Source: Hanleya hanleyi
Taxonomy: Eukaryota > Mollusca > Polyplacophora > Lepidopleurida > Hanleyidae
Assembly: GCA_036873755.1 (NCBI GenBank)
Contig: JAVTVY010037076.1
Coordinates: forward strand, 1-64,000
Direction of reading: 5' to 3'
Length of the DNA stretch: 64,000 nucleotides
The position numbers and the translations under genes were made by a program. Position 1 is the stretch's first letter. Every line of letters starts with the position of its first letter. Below, piece after piece: positions 59,366 through 64,000 of this stretch. The notes below the pieces were generated by a model that saw only the letters and a list, made by a program, of their open reading frames with translations, did no database searches and was not told the origin of the DNA.

Positions 59366-59530
59366 TCTTCTTCTTTACAGACCATTCCTTACAGCCGGAT
59401 GGAGAGCGATTTGCATAGCCGTCGCTCCACTAAGAAATTCCGGCAATATGGCGTCAGTCAACCGTGACCAAACTCATCATACAGACTCCTCGCAGCTGAG
59501 CTATCTATCTCTGCCCCACTGAATAAATGG
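59366..59530. other. Possible repeat-derived exon segment
   Basis: On the plus strand TTCTTCTTTACAG precedes an open stretch (TIPYSRMESDLHSRR...) ending before TGAATAAATGG. On the minus strand the same DNA gives WSDGYANRSPSGCKEWSVKK between an ATTTCTTAG acceptor and a GTGAGT donor. From memory, such sequences recur at the ends of many molluscan gene models, which suggests a dispersed repeat with splice sites rather than a unique gene. Confidence 0.3.
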
Positions 59531-62500
59531 TCGTTATTACAGTCCGTAATACGAGGAAATGGACTGGTGATAGCAGTACAAACGGAGAGGATTCAACCGA
59601 GTGGGAACTTCCATCGAAGCAGCAAGACAATTAATGCAAATGTTTTTACTCGCCCAGATAAAACATGGGTATATCGATTATTAAAGTTTTACAACACAGT
59701 ACAATAGTCTTTCTTTTCTGTTGTTATGAAACGAACATTTTGGCCTACCCTACGTTTTTAAAGTTTACAAAACCATTTCTATTGAAAAGTGTAATATTTG
59801 ATCAATTTATCGATATATTTTGTGCTCATCCGACACGAGCACCCCATGTCCATGGCCAACATTATTATAACGCCATGTGGTCATCCCAAATTCCTATACT
59901 TTTGCTATAACTGCATTACTATATCAATAATTCTGTTGTGGAATTTCTGTCTTCATCTATCCATTGTGCTGGGTACGAACAGAGAACTTTGTGGATGACG
60001 ATAGTAATTGGACATTCAAATTTTTACATCAATCCGACCGCAACTGGGATAGTGACGATAAAATGTCATGAACGTCATTGTCAGTTTATTAATACATTCA
60101 AATCCCTAAATCTAAATTGTGGAATGATTTATACCTTCTAATTGGGACTATACCAACAATGCAGTGATATTCCGTGATTGTCAATTCCTCATCGTCGATT
60201 TCGGTCCTGTTACCTAATCAAATAGCAATTATACGTGTGGTTTATGTTGTACCCTATTGTGAAAGCCTCCCATTTAAATGTCATGCCATTTCTGTAGCGT
60301 GCATTAAAAGAAGTACGGTAGTTTTAACCTTGGAAATGAGGCATTGTCTATGTCAGATCATCACATAACCACCTTGTGCCGCTGCATACAACTGCGATTA
60401 ATACAGAGAATATTTCAGTAAATCAGATTTGAAACCAGGAAAATACTTGTCTATAGCATATTGGCGCATAAATTCAAAAATAGCATTTCCATTGATGACG
60501 TTTTAAATTTCAGTTACATTTGTTCTTCATTAGCTTTATTTTCCTTCTTCTATACGACCATATAATTAACACGGTCGAATCTCGGCATGTATGTCGCGAG
60601 TACAACACCAAAATTATGGATAATCTGCAATTTGTGGTTGCATATACTTCCAAAGCCTCGCATTTGATTGTGTTCATTCACTCGCACAATAATACATCAG
60701 ATATCAAGAAGGGCGTTTATACGGCATGATGAACTAGTATAAGTTGATGATGTTGAAGTCTTTAAAACTGCAGGATAAAAGAATGAATATCTTGACCGTG
60801 ATGAGGTTAAAATTGCGCGATTGGGGACAATGGCGATGGAATTGTAAAACTATAGCAAGTGTTCCATGCTCCATGCGATGGAATACTTGACATGTAGATG
60901 ACAGTACCGGTTCTCCAGCCTGTTTACACAGTCTATGAAGAGGGATGATGGTGTTCAAGGAGAAGAAGTTTTACCATCAAATATGGACGATAATAAAGTG
61001 GTCATATATGTTGAAGATAATGTACCGTAGTCCATGTACTTCAAACCTGAGAAGAGAATACAGAACATTTAATCTAAAAGATGGAGGGTAATATTGCCAT
61101 TGTACCAATACAGAAATAGATATAACATTACAAATATTGAACAGCTATATAATGCCATAAAGTCCGGTTGGGATGACCAAATTACTAAGGAACACTAAAT
61201 ACACATCAGACCACCAATATTGGCCTGCCGTTATAATGTTAAACCAATTGCTCTTCCAGTACTGGTACACCTTTCTATGTACAAGTTCCTCAAAATATTG
61301 TGGTCGTGTAGTTACACCTTGCTCCACCATCATTGGTCGTACATTGGGTGAAAGAAATGATCCACCATTTTTGGTTGTATACGTGTACAAATCGGCCGTA
61401 TTGATACTGCAGTATATGGATATTGGCCTACCATTATTGGTGATACTGGGCATCACCAGTTTTGTGTGCAAGTACCTGCACGTGCAAGTGCTAACCAGCA
61501 GAGACTGTGAAATGTTCCCATTAACGACGATGAATAACAGACATTAACGTAGGTGAATTATTACTACAAGGAGTACAAATATGGAATATAGGTTTTCCCC
61601 AAGAATCAACATCTGAAGAATAACACATCAGTTGGAGTACCACAGAATATTATGAAAAACTGAAAGAGGTCTGACCACTTATGACCACTCACAGTACAAA
61701 TTATCCATAAGTGACGTGTTCTGGATTGCTGGGCTATTAACTTCTTTCAGTTGAAATTGTTAGAATTATGGTCGTCGCAATATAGCTGATTAACTCAATT
61801 GGGACGAGAAGTGATACTAAGAATGAAAGAGTGACAAACATAAATATATGTTGATGGCCTACTGAGTGGTTGTGGACAATTCCAAGACTGACTAATTGTA
61901 ACACACTGACTAGTTATAACATCCATTGCAAACAATTGGTACGAATGACCAGATTAATCGACTGCGGCCTTGCGCCATAAAGAAAAGAGGATACATATTA
62001 CCCGCTAATATATTTACAATAATGTTAAATAATCGTCTGGCCGATAACCCTGTCACTGTGTATGTCTCAGGCCAAAAGAACTCACGAAGTTAGAACATTT
62101 TCAGACGTCGACGTTCGAGTCTAAACGAAGATAACTTTTGGTTGTTACCATTTAATTATAAATGATGCAGTCAGGAAAATATTCCAAGATATTCTTGAGC
62201 GGAGTGTGTGGCCGAAAAGACATTGTGCACTGGTCATCCGTGTACAGCAATAGTCATGGAATATTGCTGTAATAGTCCATGTAAAGCACACAGGGGTGGG
62301 ATAGATTTCCAAATCTTCATCCATGTGGAACAATACTCATATTATATTGCGAGATATTTCATCCATGGAGGGGGTCAGAACAAGACTGTAGTAAAATGTT
62401 TTAGAGTAGTAGAAGGCAAGGCTTGAAATATAAAAAAATAAATTGGTTCGAACATGTACTTTCAAATGTGCTATTTTGGGCTGCGAAAGAAACATACAGC

Positions 62501-63073
62501 GGCCACAATTGACTCCGTACGTCTGAATGCTTCAACACTTCACTCATCCGGCACTATTTTTCAGACCTTGAGCGAATGAGAGTTCACGAACCCCTCAATG
62601 ATAAGCGTAAAAAATGCTTTAAGTGCAGTTGTGAAACGCCCCAGCACTTTAGTTTTGGCGTCATCTCGTTTCAACGCATTCAATTCACACGTATCATGCT
62701 CCAAATCTGACCAAACGATACGATTTGCGCTTTCCATACTACTTCAAGGATAAAAAAAAAAGAAAAAAAGGACAAGTTCATTCAATTTTCAATATTTCAT
62801 TGTCATTTTTGCGTTTATTAAAAGGGAAATTGAAATTTGAAACTTGACTGTCAAATTTGACTTCTTTATTCTCAGGAACCGAGAACGGAAAACAAAAATT
62901 AATTTTAAGAACGAAAATAGAACTGTGCAAGGTTACACGGACCTTCCTTCCATCTCCATCCACAAACACAGATCAAATTAGAATGACATGTAATACAGTA
63001 AAACGGAACTATAATTATAGTAATCAATATGGGAGGGATTTCTACTAAACAATACGTTACAAATGTAGCTATT
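59531..63073. other. Mostly non-coding AT-rich stretch
   Basis: No exon, RNA gene or transposon end could be supported. The longest frames are at 61145-61547 (see next entry). A dispersed origin for parts of it is likely but could not be shown by comparison within the window. Confidence 0.4.
61145..61547. other. Overlapping 108- and 124-codon frames, unrecognised
   Basis: Both strands are open over about 300 bp, unusually long for this AT content. The minus strand reads NNGRPISIYCSINTADLYTY... and HRKVYQYWKSNWFN; the plus strand reads TKLLRNTKYTSDHQYW... The sequence is rich in ATTGG/CCAAT-type phrases (CCAATATTGGCC), which may explain both. Neither has a recognised motif. It may be a decayed repeat or one real exon. 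Confidence 0.2.
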
Positions 63074-63320
63074 TTATTCTGCACACTGGCAGTTCGGTTT
63101 AGCCATCATGGAAATAAACTTGTTTTCTGATGGTCTGGCCCAAAATTTAGCTGCAATGAAATCTTTTCTTAATTCTTGGAAGGAATGACACACAAGTAAA
63201 AAGTGGTACTTATCACCGATGGATGCTAAATCACAATATGTACAAATACGTTCCTCTCTCGGGACGTCTGTATACCTGCCTCCTACAACCAGCAGTTTGT
63301 CATAGGTTCCATGGTTTAAT
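63074..63320 (-). pseudogene. Decayed C-terminal fragment of another non-LTR retrotransposon
   Basis: The minus strand encodes HGTYDKLLVVGGRYTDVPRE, then ERICTYCDLASIGDKYHFLL, then VCH. This is the typical C-terminal C-x2-C...H...C region that follows reverse transcriptase in many APE-type elements. A one-base shift near 63180 (TCCTCCAAGAA) moves the rest to another frame: QELRKDFIAAKFWARPSENK, ending in TAA at 63076-63074. Upstream of about 63320 the frame has stops. It is distinct from the 53-57 kb element, whose corresponding region has a different spacing. Confidence 0.75.
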
Positions 63321-63879
63321 CAGCGCCCTGGAACGTGTATAGCTAACATTTGGCCCGTAATTAGATATCCATATCCTGTAATCAGATATCCAAGCAGGGA
63401 GCAGAGAAATGTTCAACATGTCCGGCTGAGCTTTCTCTCAAGTCCATGTGCTCCATCGCATTGCTTTAAAACCCCAAGCTGTTCTTCTTGCATGAAAAAG
63501 GTAGGCATACGGTACGCTAAGTGATCGCATAGTTTAAAATTTCATGCAGATTATAGAGTATAATATGTTGACACTGGCCGTTGTAGGAACTTCCTGCCCC
63601 AGACACACACAGAAGTTAGCATTAGGCCATAAGATGCCTAGTTGTTTCTAGACTAAAAGGCCCACTTTTATAGTGCGTAATTTTCCAACGATTCTTTCAT
63701 CCCTTTGGGTCATGTGCCATCATAATTATCAATATTTATTTCAATGAGACCTCAATAATGTTTTATAACCATGTCCCACAGTGTGATTCAAGTTCAAGAG
63801 TTTTGTACGCCGCAATTGTTCTATGTCAACAGTGGAAAAATTTAGCCGAGACCACACTCGCCAGCCTCCTTGTTCTGAC

Positions 63880-63960
63880 CGACATGACCTTGTCACGTGA
63901 CCAATTTAAAGCGGAAGTTGTAATACAGCACCATGGCAACAGAAGCGTGAAGTGCGTGCA
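63880..63960 (+). promoter_or_regulatory. Promoter-like motif cluster near the right edge
   Basis: Within about 60 bp: GTCACGTGAC (USF/TFE-type palindromic E-box, 63892-63901), an adjoining CCAAT, GCGGAAG (ETS-like) and CCATGGCAAC (half of an RFX X-box, 63931-63940). A transcript could start near the edge of the window. The evidence is motif grouping only. Confidence 0.3.
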
Positions 63961-64000
63961 AAATTTCGTAAAACACATTACATTTATAATAAACCGTGTT

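Overview
This is eukaryotic genomic DNA, not a prokaryotic or viral window. It is AT-rich, has spliceable exons with GT-AG borders, is crowded with small transposons, and has no operon-like gene packing. The best guess is a marine invertebrate, most likely a mollusc. That rests on recalled repeat styles: the 26.2-27.2 kb unit ending in a GACAGACAGAGG stretch and a GGGGCATAA tail, TGACCTTGACCTTGA tracts, and a 2A-bearing non-LTR retrotransposon. It is an inference, not an identification.

Layout. (1) 1-21609 is one satellite DNA field with a monomer of about 201 bp. About 4.6 monomers (1-924) point one way; the array then flips, and about 103 monomers point the other way (925-21609). Within it are a homogenised core (about 11.3-14.6 kb), a copied multi-monomer block (about 15.3-16.1 and 18.5-19.3 kb), two embedded monomers of the edge type (10.2-10.56 kb) and a diverged right margin (20.3-21.6 kb). 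(2) 21610-53165 is mostly intron or intergenic DNA. It appears to hold a minus-strand gene of unknown function, of which six small exons can be joined in one open frame (52.8, 45.8, 30.1, 29.4, 28.0 and 27.4 kb, ending in a stop at 27380). The same interval carries at least seven short DNA transposons or MITE-like elements. Two have TTAA flanks, one is nested in another, and several can be checked against an uninterrupted paralogous copy in the same window. (3) 53165-57090 is a nearly full-length APE-type non-LTR retrotransposon on the minus strand, with an N-terminal 2A-like peptide, endonuclease and reverse transcriptase. It is broken by one in-frame stop just before the reverse transcriptase FADD motif. 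(4) 57.2-59.1 kb holds four direct repeats and an almost perfect 335-bp inverted repeat around an 86-bp GC-box-containing loop. (5) 59.1-64 kb is mostly unannotatable, with a decayed non-LTR C-terminal fragment at 63.1-63.3 kb and a promoter-like motif cluster near the end.

No classical rRNA, tRNA, CRISPR or operonic system was found. The points most worth a second look are the satellite's 67-codon stop-free periodicity and its per-monomer CArG box, the 2A-bearing retroelement, the GC-box palindrome, and the set of filled and empty transposon sites.
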